Under the pieces are notes generated by a model, which worked only from the letters and a program-made list of their open reading frames with translations, was not told where the DNA came from and searched no databases. DNA of 64,000 nucleotides from positions 124,001 to 188,000 of the forward strand of contig NZ_JAKIKX010000004.1 of the NCBI RefSeq assembly GCF_023283925.1, read 5' to 3'. The first letter of the stretch is position 1; every line of letters starts with the position of its first letter. The translations under genes were made by a program, and so were the position numbers. The stretch comes from Shewanella marisflavi. Its GTDB lineage: Bacteria > Pseudomonadota > Gammaproteobacteria > Enterobacterales > Shewanellaceae. Shown one piece after another: positions 8,897 to 18,103 of the stretch.

Positions 8897-11800
8897 TGCG
8901 TCGCCTCCTCGTTGGCCGTTTCATCGCGCGCGCCGTGTGGCACGAAAGCGGCATTGAGGGTTGAGCTTATGGTGATCCTGGCCCCTTTCATCAGGGCGCT
9001 CAGGCGGCCATCTTGATGGTAAAGCGCCACATCGGCCGTCAGGCTTCTGCGATTGCTCTTGACCACGTTCAGCTCGATATAGCCGGTTTCGCCGCCGTGC
9101 ATCGGCTGCACACTGATGAACTCGTCGATGGCCGATGGCAAACTGGCCGCCCCATAGCTGAGCCTTGCCCAGACCAACATTGCTTGGAGCAAGAGATCTT
9201 CGGCAAAAGGCTGACAGCCTGCGCTGCTTAGGCTAGGTATAAACTCGCCGCAGTCGGCTTCGCGCACCTGGGGCAGGCTAACAGAGGCGATAAGCCCCTG
9301 CTCATCGAACCTCAATACCTTATCCAATCCCTGCAGTCTTGGCCCATGAAACAGGGTGCCGTCACTGTAGAGCGTGCTGGCATCGGTCACCGCCTCGTCA
9401 TTGTGCTGCCCCTCGAAGGCCTTGATTGGCGCCGAGCTGTCCTCGCTATCCATCAAGCAAAGGTTCGCCTGGTACTGCGGCCGTCCCTCGCTGCTTATTG
9501 AGGCCTGAATGGCCGTCAGGCTATCGCCCTTATATTCAGGGGTTAGCGTAAGCACTAAGGTTTGCGGCGCTTCGGTGTCGAAAATAATGCCTTTGAGCAG
9601 CTTATAGCTGCGCACCTTTACCGGGGCGCCAATGTGCGCCCGAGCGGCTTCACGCATCCATTGGATAGCACAAACCGTCGGTAATACCGGGTTACCGCCG
9701 ATCACATGGTCTGAGACAAAGGCCATGGTCGCGGGCGTTAACTGGCGCGTTAAGGTGGCAGGCGGCAGCGGATGCTGTGCGACGTGCACCTCATCCGCAT
9801 CAGGCTTTTTTACTGAGCTTGCCTCATCGGCTTTAGCTGTGTTGCCTTGCATATCACTGCCTACCAGCAGCTGCGCGCCACTTGGGCTTAGCAACTTGGT
9901 GGCAAACAGCTCGGCACCCGCCTGCAGTGGGATCACATAGACGCCGCGATCGACAAACATCTTCTTCAGCGCAGGATTGACCATGCCGCCATCCCAAGGG
10001 CCCCAGTTAAAGCTCATCACCTTGGTCTGCTCGTTTAACTGAGTCAGTTGCAGTGCCGCCTTGTTGAGGATCTCGTTCGCCATGGCGTAGTCACTCTGGC
10101 CTGTGTTGCCATAGAAACCCGCCGCCGAAGAGAAGAGGGCAACCAGTTTAAGCTGGGTCATATCCAGTACAGAGAGCAGAGCTTGTAAGCCTCTGACCTT
10201 AGTGCCATAAACACGCGCTAGCTCGTCGAGCTGCTTGTCTTGAATATGCTTATCGGCCAATACACCGGCGCCGTGGATAAGGCCTGTGATAGGGCTTATC
10301 TGGGTGATGATCCCCAGCGCATGGGTGATAGACTCGCTGTTGGTCACATCCATGGCGAGATATTCGGCCGATGCACCTACCGCCTCGAAGGCTTTGAGGG
10401 CGGCGTCAATCTCAAGGCTGCTCTTGATCGGCCAGATTAAGGCATCTATCTGCTTAGGCGTTGGCTTGTCACCGCTAGCCATAATATGGGCGATAGCAGC
10501 CTGCTTGAGTTGATCGACAGACTTACCTTGTGCCCAGCTTGGTCTTTCTGCCGCCGAGAGATGTTGGCTGCGACCTGCGAGAATAAAGTGCGACTGACAA
10601 CGCTTGGCCAGCGCTAAGGCGCATTCAAAGGTCACCCCTTTTGCACCCCCGGTCACCAGTATTTTATCTGTACTGTCTAGGTTGGCGGCTTGGGTGTGTA
10701 TCGCTGCCTGTCCTGGCTGTAAAGCGTGGCGGGACAATTGTCCGTCGGTATCGACACTGATCCCTACCTCGCTAAGCTGGGTCTGTGCATCGAATAACTC
10801 AGCCACTATGGCATCGCCCAGCAGAGCGGCGCTCATCGTTGGGGCGAGATCCAGCGCGCGGCAGAACACCTCAGGCCACTCGTGGCTTAGTGTCTTAGTC
10901 AGGCCCGACAGTGCTGCCTGATTGAGCTCACTCTTGGCCAGCAGTTCAGGTGATAGGTAGCCGAAACCGCCATCGATACGGCTGACGCTGAAGAAACAGC
11001 GGCGTCCAGTTTGTTGACTCAGTTGACCATGCAGGTGCTTAGCCCACAGGAAGGCTGAGCTGAGATGGTTAAACCCTGTCTCGGTTAGCGAAAGCGCTGG
11101 CGTGGCCTCACTGTCAGCCATGGGCTGCAGGTGAACAAAGCCTGTGATAGCGCCATGCTCGGCTAGGATCTCAGCCATGGTCTCCTGAATGTCGGCTTCG
11201 CTTAACCCTTTTGGCTGCACGCTAGACACGGCGCTGCTTAGCGGTGACTGTGGCATCCCCTGAGGAAGTCGCACCACCACGACATTGAGCCCTTTGTTGC
11301 TGAGTTTCTCGGCCAGTACCCCGGCATTGTGACCATCATCTTGGATCACCAGGGTAGCATTGGCGGCGAAACCCTCGGCATCAGGCTTCGCCGCTTCAAG
11401 CTTTTTTAGCGCCACCTCGCTGTGAGGCGGTAACTCGACTAAAGGTTCGGCGGAGATGGCTTGCACCTGGTTAATCGTGGCGCTCTCCTCTTGCTTGCCT
11501 GTCGTTTCTGCCATAGCGCCCGCGGCGGCTTGTTGAACATGAGAGCCAGCGGCGGCTTGTTGATCATGAGCGCCTGCGGCGGGCAGCTTGCTATTCATGT
11601 AGGCGACTATTTCACCCAGGGTGCGGCACTCGGCCAGATCTTCTGGGTTGAGATCCGGTAGTCCCGGTAGCTCATCCTGAACTGTGCCTAAGATCTCGAC
11701 CCGTTTAATTGAGTCGATACCTAGGTCGGCTTCCATATCCATCTCAAGGGCCAGCATTTCAGTTGGGTAACCTGTCTTGTCGGCCACCACGCTCAGCATG

Positions 11801-14800
11801 GTCTGCTGCACCTGTGATGATGACAAGCCAGCTTGAGTTTGTGCTGTCGGCTGTTGGTTGGTCATAGCGCCTGCGGCGGCTTGCTGAATAGGTGCGCCCG
11901 CGGCAGCTTGTTGACCATGAGCGCCTGCAGCTGGCAGCTTGCTGTTCATATAGCTAACAATTTCACCTAGGGTGCGACACTCGGCCAGATCTTCTGGGTT
12001 GAGATCCGGTAGTCCCGGCAGTTCGTCTTGAACCGTGCCTAAGATCTCGACTCGCTTGATAGAGTCGATGCCTAGGTCGGCTTCCATATCCATCTCAAGG
12101 GCCAGCATCTCAGTTGGGTAACCTGTCTTATCGGCCACCACGCTCAGCATGGTCTGCTGCACCTGTGTTGATGACAAGCCAGCGCCTACTTGAGTTTGTG
12201 CTGTCGGTTGTTGGCTGGTCATAGCGCCTGCGGCGGCTTGTTGACCATGAGCACCTGCAGCTGGCAGCTTGCTGTTCATATAGCTAACAATTTCACCCAG
12301 GGTACGGCACTCGGCCAGATCTTCCGGGCTGAGGTCTGGCAGTCCTGGCAGTTCGTCTTGAACCGTGCCTAAGATCTCCACCCGCTTGATAGAATCGATG
12401 CCAAGGTCGGCTTCCATATCCATCTCAAGGGCCAGCATCTCAGTTGGGTAACCTGTCTTATCGGCCACCACGTTCAGCATGGTCTGCTGCACCTGTGAAG
12501 ATGAAAGTCCGTTGACTTCTGCGGTGCTTGTTTGAGCATGTACTGCTGGCTGCGCGCTAATCGTAGCGCCTGCGGCTTGTTGACTATGAGCATCTGCGGC
12601 TGGCAGTTTGCTGTTCATATAGCTAACAATTTCACCTAGGGTACGGCACTCGGCCAGATCTTCTGGGCTGAGTTCAGGCAGTCCTGGCAGCTCATCTTGT
12701 ACTGTGCCTAAGATCTCCACCCGCTTGATAGAATCGATGCCAAGGTCGGCTTCCATATCCATCTCAAGGGCCAACATCTCGGTTGGGTAACCAGTCTTAT
12801 CGGCCACCACGTTCAGCATGGTCTGCTGCACCTGTGAAGATGAAAGGCCGTTGACTGCTGCGGTGCTTGTTTGAGCATGTACTGCTGGCTGCACGCTAAT
12901 CGTAGCGCCTGCGGCTTGTTGAACAGGAGCGCCTGCGGCGGACAGTTTACTGTTCATATAGTCGACGATTTCACCCAGGGTGCGGCACTCGGCCAGATCT
13001 TCTGGGCTGAGTTCGGGTAGGTTTGGCAGCTCATCTTGTACTGTGCCTAAGATCTCCACCCGCTTGATAGAATCGATGCCAAGGTCGGCTTCCATGTCCA
13101 TCTCAAGGGCCAGCATCTCGGTTGGGTAACCGGTTTTATCGGCTACAACGTTTAGCATGGTCTGCTGCACCTGTTCACTGCCCAGCTTAACACTTGGTGC
13201 AGTGCTCACTGGCTCAATGGCAGGTGATTGCGCAGGTGCCATTGGTTGAGGGGCGATAAGCTGCACAGTTTGCTGCACTTTAGCAGGTGTAGCCACTGGC
13301 GGATAAACCGTCGCTTGTACCTGAGGTACTGGCGTAACTGCTGGCGCGGCCGGCGGCACAGTGGCTTTTACTGGGTTTGGCGCCGGAGTCGATGCTGGCG
13401 TGAATGCAACCTGGCTAGGCGTGCTCGCCTGCTCAGCAACAGCTCCTTGGCTGAGCAGGCTTAAGGCGCTTTGATGGCTTTGGGCTTGCAGCTCAAGGAA
13501 CTGGGTATGGCTCTGTAGCGTCTGGGCCTGGTGTTGGTGGAACTGCTCCATTGAACGTTGCAGACTCTCAGGGATCGCCACACCGGCGGCAGCCATTTGA
13601 GCTTGCGCCGTCATCAGCTGAGTGAAGGTGTCACCATATTGCTGAGGAATGGCGAGGAACTGCTGATGCAGCTGGGCGGTTTGTTGCTGCGCTGCGAAGA
13701 ATTGGCTCAGGGCATCGCCATTGCCTGCTTGTAGCTGACTGCTTGCTTGGGTGTGGCTCTCGACGGCTGTTTGAGCCGGAGAGACCTGCTGTGCTGGGAC
13801 TGATTTTTCCACTATCTTCTCTACTTCTACAATTTTTTCCACTTCGACCAGTTTTTCCACTTCCACGATCTTCTCTTCGATCAGGGTATTGGAAGAAATA
13901 GTGCCTGCATGGAGTGACTTTTCCATCTTGGCTTTGGTCGCCGGACTAATATAGTTGGTCGCGTTGAGGGTGATGTTCATTGGCGATGCTGGCTCAATCG
14001 GCGCCGGCTCGGCGCAATAGGGATCCAGTTGCTCGAGCGCTATGCCGTTGACGGCCAGCTGAATCGCCGCCTGGCGAAGTTGCAGGTCGCTGTCGCCCTT
14101 AGGGTTAGGGTTTAGGCTGATGGTACTGATGGAGTCAAGCTGCTCGCTCAAGGTACCCTCGACCAATTTTTGCAGAATATTCTTAGGGCCAAATTCGACA
14201 AATATCCGCGCGCCATCGTCATACATCGCCTTTAACTGCTCGCTAAAGCGCACCGATTGCAGCATGTGCTGCTTAAACTCACTCTTGATGGTCTTGGCGA
14301 CATTGGCGTAGCGACCACCGCTGGCATTGGCATACACAGGACGATGCGGCTTAGTAAACTTCACCTTATCGATCGCCTTGGCAAAAGGTGCCTGTGCATG
14401 GCCCACGAGTGGGGTGTGGAAAGCGCCGGAAACTGGCAGGGCAATCGCCTTAAAGCCGAGTTCGCTCAGGGCGCTGGCAGCTTGCGCCGTGGCCTGGGTT
14501 GGACCTGCGATGACCAGCTGAGTCGGTGCGTTGTAGTTGGCGACCTTAACCCCCTCAAAGTCAGTAAGGGTTGATTCCAGTCGAGTCAGATCTTCGGCGG
14601 TTTTGGTGATGATGGCATACATGGCACCGCGATCGGCACCCTCGGCACTTTGGCTGGCCATGGCATCGCCACGGGCAAATGTCAGCTGGTAGTAGTCTTC
14701 CAGGCTGATCACGCCGCCAGCGCACAGGGCGCTAAGTTCACCAAAGCTATGACCGGCGACCATATCGGCTTCAAAGCCCGCGGCGCTCAGCAGAGCATAT

Positions 14801-16830
14801 TGCCCCATGGAGATGGCACCGATGGCGCTCTGGGCATTAGCGGTATTGGTCAGTAGTGCCTCTTGTGCCTTGCGCTCTTCAGTCGTGAAGACTGGCACCG
14901 GGTACACCAGTTGCGACAACGGCGTCTTATCCTGGCTGGCAAACACCTTGTCGGCCATTACAAATTGCTCGCGCATCTCAGGGAAGTGGCAGGTAAGCTC
15001 AAGCCCCATATTGAGGTATTGGGCGCCTTGACCGGCAAACAGGGCTGCAACCTTGGCTTCTGTTGGCGCGGCGCTGCGGTAATATACGCCACCGGGTAGT
15101 GACCATTGTGCCTGGTCATCGCCTTGTAATTTGGCCTCGGCCTGACTCAGTAGTTTATTGAGTTCATCTTTGTTTCGTGCAACCAGACCCAGTCGCGGCG
15201 CATCGGCCGTCAGGGCGCGCAGAGGGTGTTGCTTGGCCAGGATTTCCAGAGACTCACTTGCGTTTGCCGTTAACAACTGGCGCAGGTTTTTGAGCAGGTC
15301 AGCCTTATCGGCGCCGCTGATCAGCAAGCTTTGTGGCACGGCGCGCTGGCGGAATTGGGTCAGCTTGCCCTGATCTCGGCTATGTTCGCGCTGGTACTCT
15401 TCGAGCACAAAGTGGAAGTTGGTGCCACCAAAACCGAAAGAGCTGATCCCGGCGCGGCGTGGCGTGCCATCGGGACGCGACAGCCAAGGGCGGGTCTCGG
15501 TATTGAGGTAAAAGGGCGACTGCTCAATATTTAGCTTAGGGTTAGGCAGATTCACATTGATAGTGGGCGGTAACACCTTGTGGTGTAGCGCCAGCGCCGC
15601 CTTGATAAGGCCAGCGGTACCCGCGGTGGACTTAGTGTGACCTATCTGAGATTTCACCGAGCCCAGGGCAATATGTTGTTTGCTGTCGCAGCCTTCGCTA
15701 AACACAGAGGTCAGGCCGTTAAATTCGGCCACATCGCCAGCGGCGGTACCAGTACCGTGAGCCTCGACAAGGCCGAGAGTGTGCGGCGCAAATCCCGCAT
15801 CATCATAGGCGCGTTTCAGTGCCTTGGCCTGGCCTTCTGGGCGCGGTGCATAGATAGATTTAAACTTGCCGTCCGATGAGGCGCCAACGCCTTTGATCAC
15901 CGCATAGATGCGATCGCCATCGCGCTCGGCATCTTCCAGACGCTTAAGCGCCACCATGCCAATCCCTTCGCCTATCATCATCCCTTTTGAATCGACATCA
16001 AATGGTTGTATCGTTTCGTTGGTGGTAAAGGCTGGGGTCTTGGAGAAACTCATGTACATAGAGGGTGAGTTATCTGTGCAGACGCCGCCGGTGATCATCA
16101 TCTCAGAGCGGCCTTCTACGAGTTCGCTGAGCGCCATACGCATGGCGGCCAGAGAGCCGGCGCAGGCAGCGTCGACTACGCAGTTCATGCCGCCTAAGTC
16201 GAAGCGGTTAGCGATACGTCCGGCGATCACATTACCCAGAGAGCCGGGGAAAGAGTTTTCTTCCCAGTGGATATATTGATCCTGGAACTTCTTGATCAGC
16301 ATCTCGCTGTCGGCGTCGCTGATGCCGCTGTGTTTAAACACCTTTTTGAGCACAGGATATTGCAATCTGGCATTGAGGCTGTGGCTGATCTTCTGACCAC
16401 CGCCCACCCCTAAGGTGATACCTATCTTGTTTCTGTCATAGTCGCCAGGCAGATTAGCATCGGCGAGTACCTCTTTGGCCACAATGAGGGACAACAGTTG
16501 CGAGGTGTCGGTGAGCTCCAAAATGTTGGGCGGCAGACCAAACTCCATAGGGTTGAAGTTAACCTCAGGCATGAAACCACCACGCTTACAGTAGCTCTTA
16601 TCGGGCGTGGATTTGTCGGCATCATAGTAATCTTCTGCCTGCCAGTGGGTGTCTGGCACCTCGGTAATGGCATCTATCTTGTCGCAGATAATATCCCAAA
16701 ACTTGTTGAGATAGCGCGAGTTGGCAAAGATGCTGGCCATGCCAACAATGGCAACGGGCATATCTTTTAGACGCTTATTGAGTCGCTTGTCTTCGCTGTG
16801 CGTCGAGCTTGTTGTATCGGTTTGGCTCAT
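8893..16830 (-). CDS. pfaA: PfaA, multidomain polyunsaturated fatty acid synthase (KS-MAT-5xACP-KR-DH)
   Basis: A 2645-residue type I iterative synthase. Domains in order: ketosynthase (about 23-490) with Cys223 in VDAACAGSL and His motifs EAHGTGTAAGD and IGHTKSTAG; malonyl-CoA acyltransferase with GHSFGELSAL near 695; a Val/Glu/Lys-rich then Gln/Ala/Pro-rich linker (about 990-1210); five tandem ACPs with the phosphopantetheine Ser in LGIDSIKR at about 1254, 1367, 1480, 1590 and 1707; ketoreductase with TGGAKGVTF near 2055 and YGNTGQSDYAMANE near 2240; and a C-terminal PKS-type dehydratase region with HVIGGNPVLP (HxxxGxxxxP) near 2372. The ACP Ser residues need a phosphopantetheine arm, presumably added by PfaE at 26147. 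The ATG overlaps the upstream regulator's stop by 1 nt (TAATG), with GGAG just before it. Confidence 0.97.
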   Translation of the reverse strand: MSQTDTTSSTHSEDKRLNKRLKDMPVAIVGMASIFANSRYLNKFWDIICDKIDAITEVPDTHWQAEDYYDADKSTPDKSYCKRGGFMPEVNFNPMEFGLPPNILELTDTSQLLSLIVAKEVLADANLPGDYDRNKIGITLGVGGGQKISHSLNARLQYPVLKKVFKHSGISDADSEMLIKKFQDQYIHWEENSFPGSLGNVIAGRIANRFDLGGMNCVVDAACAGSLAAMRMALSELVEGRSEMMITGGVCTDNSPSMYMSFSKTPAFTTNETIQPFDVDSKGMMIGEGIGMVALKRLEDAERDGDRIYAVIKGVGASSDGKFKSIYAPRPEGQAKALKRAYDDAGFAPHTLGLVEAHGTGTAAGDVAEFNGLTSVFSEGCDSKQHIALGSVKSQIGHTKSTAGTAGLIKAALALHHKVLPPTINVNLPNPKLNIEQSPFYLNTETRPWLSRPDGTPRRAGISSFGFGGTNFHFVLEEYQREHSRDQGKLTQFRQRAVPQSLLISGADKADLLKNLRQLLTANASESLEILAKQHPLRALTADAPRLGLVARNKDELNKLLSQAEAKLQGDDQAQWSLPGGVYYRSAAPTEAKVAALFAGQGAQYLNMGLELTCHFPEMREQFVMADKVFASQDKTPLSQLVYPVPVFTTEERKAQEALLTNTANAQSAIGAISMGQYALLSAAGFEADMVAGHSFGELSALCAGGVISLEDYYQLTFARGDAMASQSAEGADRGAMYAIITKTAEDLTRLESTLTDFEGVKVANYNAPTQLVIAGPTQATAQAASALSELGFKAIALPVSGAFHTPLVGHAQAPFAKAIDKVKFTKPHRPVYANASGGRYANVAKTIKSEFKQHMLQSVRFSEQLKAMYDDGARIFVEFGPKNILQKLVEGTLSEQLDSISTISLNPNPKGDSDLQLRQAAIQLAVNGIALEQLDPYCAEPAPIEPASPMNITLNATNYISPATKAKMEKSLHAGTISSNTLIEEKIVEVEKLVEVEKIVEVEKIVEKSVPAQQVSPAQTAVESHTQASSQLQAGNGDALSQFFAAQQQTAQLHQQFLAIPQQYGDTFTQLMTAQAQMAAAGVAIPESLQRSMEQFHQHQAQTLQSHTQFLELQAQSHQSALSLLSQGAVAEQASTPSQVAFTPASTPAPNPVKATVPPAAPAVTPVPQVQATVYPPVATPAKVQQTVQLIAPQPMAPAQSPAIEPVSTAPSVKLGSEQVQQTMLNVVADKTGYPTEMLALEMDMEADLGIDSIKRVEILGTVQDELPNLPELSPEDLAECRTLGEIVDYMNSKLSAAGAPVQQAAGATISVQPAVHAQTSTAAVNGLSSSQVQQTMLNVVADKTGYPTEMLALEMDMEADLGIDSIKRVEILGTVQDELPGLPELSPEDLAECRTLGEIVSYMNSKLPAADAHSQQAAGATISAQPAVHAQTSTAEVNGLSSSQVQQTMLNVVADKTGYPTEMLALEMDMEADLGIDSIKRVEILGTVQDELPGLPDLSPEDLAECRTLGEIVSYMNSKLPAAGAHGQQAAAGAMTSQQPTAQTQVGAGLSSTQVQQTMLSVVADKTGYPTEMLALEMDMEADLGIDSIKRVEILGTVQDELPGLPDLNPEDLAECRTLGEIVSYMNSKLPAAGAHGQQAAAGAPIQQAAAGAMTNQQPTAQTQAGLSSSQVQQTMLSVVADKTGYPTEMLALEMDMEADLGIDSIKRVEILGTVQDELPGLPDLNPEDLAECRTLGEIVAYMNSKLPAAGAHDQQAAAGSHVQQAAAGAMAETTGKQEESATINQVQAISAEPLVELPPHSEVALKKLEAAKPDAEGFAANATLVIQDDGHNAGVLAEKLSNKGLNVVVVRLPQGMPQSPLSSAVSSVQPKGLSEADIQETMAEILAEHGAITGFVHLQPMADSEATPALSLTETGFNHLSSAFLWAKHLHGQLSQQTGRRCFFSVSRIDGGFGYLSPELLAKSELNQAALSGLTKTLSHEWPEVFCRALDLAPTMSAALLGDAIVAELFDAQTQLSEVGISVDTDGQLSRHALQPGQAAIHTQAANLDSTDKILVTGGAKGVTFECALALAKRCQSHFILAGRSQHLSAAERPSWAQGKSVDQLKQAAIAHIMASGDKPTPKQIDALIWPIKSSLEIDAALKAFEAVGASAEYLAMDVTNSESITHALGIITQISPITGLIHGAGVLADKHIQDKQLDELARVYGTKVRGLQALLSVLDMTQLKLVALFSSAAGFYGNTGQSDYAMANEILNKAALQLTQLNEQTKVMSFNWGPWDGGMVNPALKKMFVDRGVYVIPLQAGAELFATKLLSPSGAQLLVGSDMQGNTAKADEASSVKKPDADEVHVAQHPLPPATLTRQLTPATMAFVSDHVIGGNPVLPTVCAIQWMREAARAHIGAPVKVRSYKLLKGIIFDTEAPQTLVLTLTPEYKGDSLTAIQASISSEGRPQYQANLCLMDSEDSSAPIKAFEGQHNDEAVTDASTLYSDGTLFHGPRLQGLDKVLRFDEQGLIASVSLPQVREADCGEFIPSLSSAGCQPFAEDLLLQAMLVWARLSYGAASLPSAIDEFISVQPMHGGETGYIELNVVKSNRRSLTADVALYHQDGRLSALMKGARITISSTLNAAFVPHGARDETANEEATQ
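11590..13190. repeat. Five near-identical tandem ACP-coding repeats in pfaA
   Basis: Five direct repeats spaced about 330-350 bp apart encode the ACP domains. Long stretches around QQTMLNVVADKTGYPTEM and MEADLGIDSIKRVEIL are the same in every copy, and much of the DNA matches at synonymous sites too. The Ala/Gln-rich linkers vary in length (spacing of active Ser residues 113, 113, 110 and 117). The similarity suggests recent duplication or continuing gene conversion. Such arrays can gain or lose whole ACPs in frame. Confidence 0.95.
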
Positions 16831-17684
16831 TATGAGTCTCCGTTAACCACCTGAAGCTCAGGTGTTTGAATGTCAGCGCCGGGTGTTAGCTGTGCCATGG
16901 TGGCACCGGGGAAGCGCTGTAAAAATGTGTGGTAGTTGCGCACCAATAACTTACGCAGATGAAAGGGGCCAAAGCGCAGTACATGTTTAATGTAACGCTT
17001 GGTCGCCTGGGTATTACCGTCTTGATAGATATCTAAGTAGATCCAGTCACTATCGGGATCTATGCCCAGCAATACAGAATTTGGTTGTGCGTCTGTGAGC
17101 TGAGGCGGTAGCGTGAGAGAGGCCACCTGCAACACGCTGTCGCCATCTGCTTGGGGCAGGGCTAAGGTGCGAGCCAGTGTCTCTGGATTTAAGGTATAGG
17201 TGACTATGTCGCTGCCCTGAGCGATAGGTAGCTGGTTAAAATAGTGCTCGGGCACCTGAGGGGGTTCGATACTGCCGATGCGCGATACGCCATAACGTTT
17301 GAGGCAACGGGCGAGTCCAGAGCGTGACACATTGGGATTGATAAACTCCTGGGTCACCTTCAGCAGTCTGTCCAGGGGCATCTTAAGCTGATAGCGCAGG
17401 CCGACCACCACATATTCCTGCATAGGGGTCAGCGTGGTATTGAGGTGATGGGGCGTATTGGGTGTGTCGTTGATCGAGTCACGCCTGCGCCATTTACGCA
17501 CCGTTGCCTCGCTGATATTGAGCACTTTTGCCAGCTGACTCACAGGTAGATCTGAGTCCTGAATAAAGCGTCTCATCTCGGGCGTGGTGGTGGCGTTCTT
17601 GTGCCGGTACTCACTGGCGCTCAGTTTACCCCCGCTAGAATGGGTCTCGGCGGGCGGCGTCTTGTGATTGGGCTTTTCGCGCAT
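16830..17684 (-). CDS. pfaR: PfaR-type DNA-binding regulator upstream of pfaA, resembling a domesticated IS481-like transposase
   Basis: A 284-residue protein encoded directly upstream of pfaA with a 1-nt overlap, the position of the pfa regulator. Residues about 46-70 form a helix-turn-helix (PVSQLAKVLNISEATVRKW). Residues about 85-137 (LTPMQEYVVVGLRYQL through ARCLKRYGVSRIG) closely resemble the second DNA-binding module of IS481-type transposases, in which I know patterns such as LTPEQE..IVALR..LLPLDD and SSLHRCLQRHGISRLP. Residues about 203-258 look like a worn RNase H-fold remnant; where a transposase has LTDNG this protein has LVRNY, so the catalytic Asp is gone. I infer a regulator derived from a transposase. 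No terminal inverted repeats are evident, and it is not a mobile element now. The start ATG at 17684 has only a weak GGAAAC upstream. Confidence 0.8.
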   Translation of the reverse strand: MREKPNHKTPPAETHSSGGKLSASEYRHKNATTTPEMRRFIQDSDLPVSQLAKVLNISEATVRKWRRRDSINDTPNTPHHLNTTLTPMQEYVVVGLRYQLKMPLDRLLKVTQEFINPNVSRSGLARCLKRYGVSRIGSIEPPQVPEHYFNQLPIAQGSDIVTYTLNPETLARTLALPQADGDSVLQVASLTLPPQLTDAQPNSVLLGIDPDSDWIYLDIYQDGNTQATKRYIKHVLRFGPFHLRKLLVRNYHTFLQRFPGATMAQLTPGADIQTPELQVVNGDS

Positions 17685-18052
17685 AGATATTATCGGTTTC
17701 CATCAATAATCTATTGGGACAAATCATAAATCGGCCTATGTTACCGAGGACGAATTCCCCTAGGTATTTTCGCCTCTGGCCGTTTGTTCTATCGCTAATA
17801 GAGCAGCAGACTACAGTAGCTTGCTGACCAATACAATCACCTGGGACTTAAAAGTCATCAAAGCTACTATTTTGGCTTACACATGTTCACTATTTGTGAC
17901 GAAAGTTGGCAAAATTCTTCCTGTGAGTTAAAGCGTGATCTCGATCAAAAGTCCTTGCTGTTTACAGGCCTATACTGGTTGTTAATAGACCGATTACAAC
18001 TCTCTGTTTTTGTTTGCAGCTAACACGATTTTTAGTGGCAGGTAAGGAGGTC
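17685..18052. promoter_or_regulatory. Divergent intergenic region between pfaR and the EF-G-like gene
   Basis: About 370 bp without a protein gene separate the pfa operon from the plus-strand EF-G-like gene, so promoters for both must lie here. Candidate -10 elements are weak: TATACT at 17971-17976 on the plus strand, and TATGAT within ATTTATGATTTG on the minus strand about 40 nt before pfaR. Neither has a convincing -35 at normal spacing. I see no clear operator, terminator or RNA gene. Confidence 0.4.
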
Positions 18053-18055
18053 GTG

Positions 18056-18103
18056 GTGCTGTTACCTATTGGAATAACAGATCAAGGAGGCCAATATGGC
18101 TGA
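18056..18103 (+). CDS. Possible leader peptide overlapping the EF-G-like start
   Basis: A near-perfect Shine-Dalgarno TAAGGAGGT (18043-18051) precedes GTG codons at 18053 and 18056. The second opens a 15-codon frame reading MLLPIGITDQGGQYG and ending in TGA at 18101-18103, just inside the next gene. Inside it lies an inverted repeat, CTGTTA (18059-18064) with TAACAG (18075-18080), followed by the gene's own ribosome site. The layout suggests a translationally coupled leader, but short frames occur by chance and I cannot test conservation. Confidence 0.35.
   Translation: MLLPIGITDQGGQYG

Noticed and set aside
11590..13190. CRISPR-like regular repeats
   Set aside because: The regular repeats are the ACP-coding units of pfaA, with units over 300 bp and in frame; no short repeats or spacers.
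16830..17684. An intact insertion sequence upstream of pfaA
   Set aside because: The protein resembles a transposase but lacks catalytic residues, no terminal inverted repeats or target duplications are visible, and it is translationally tied to pfaA.
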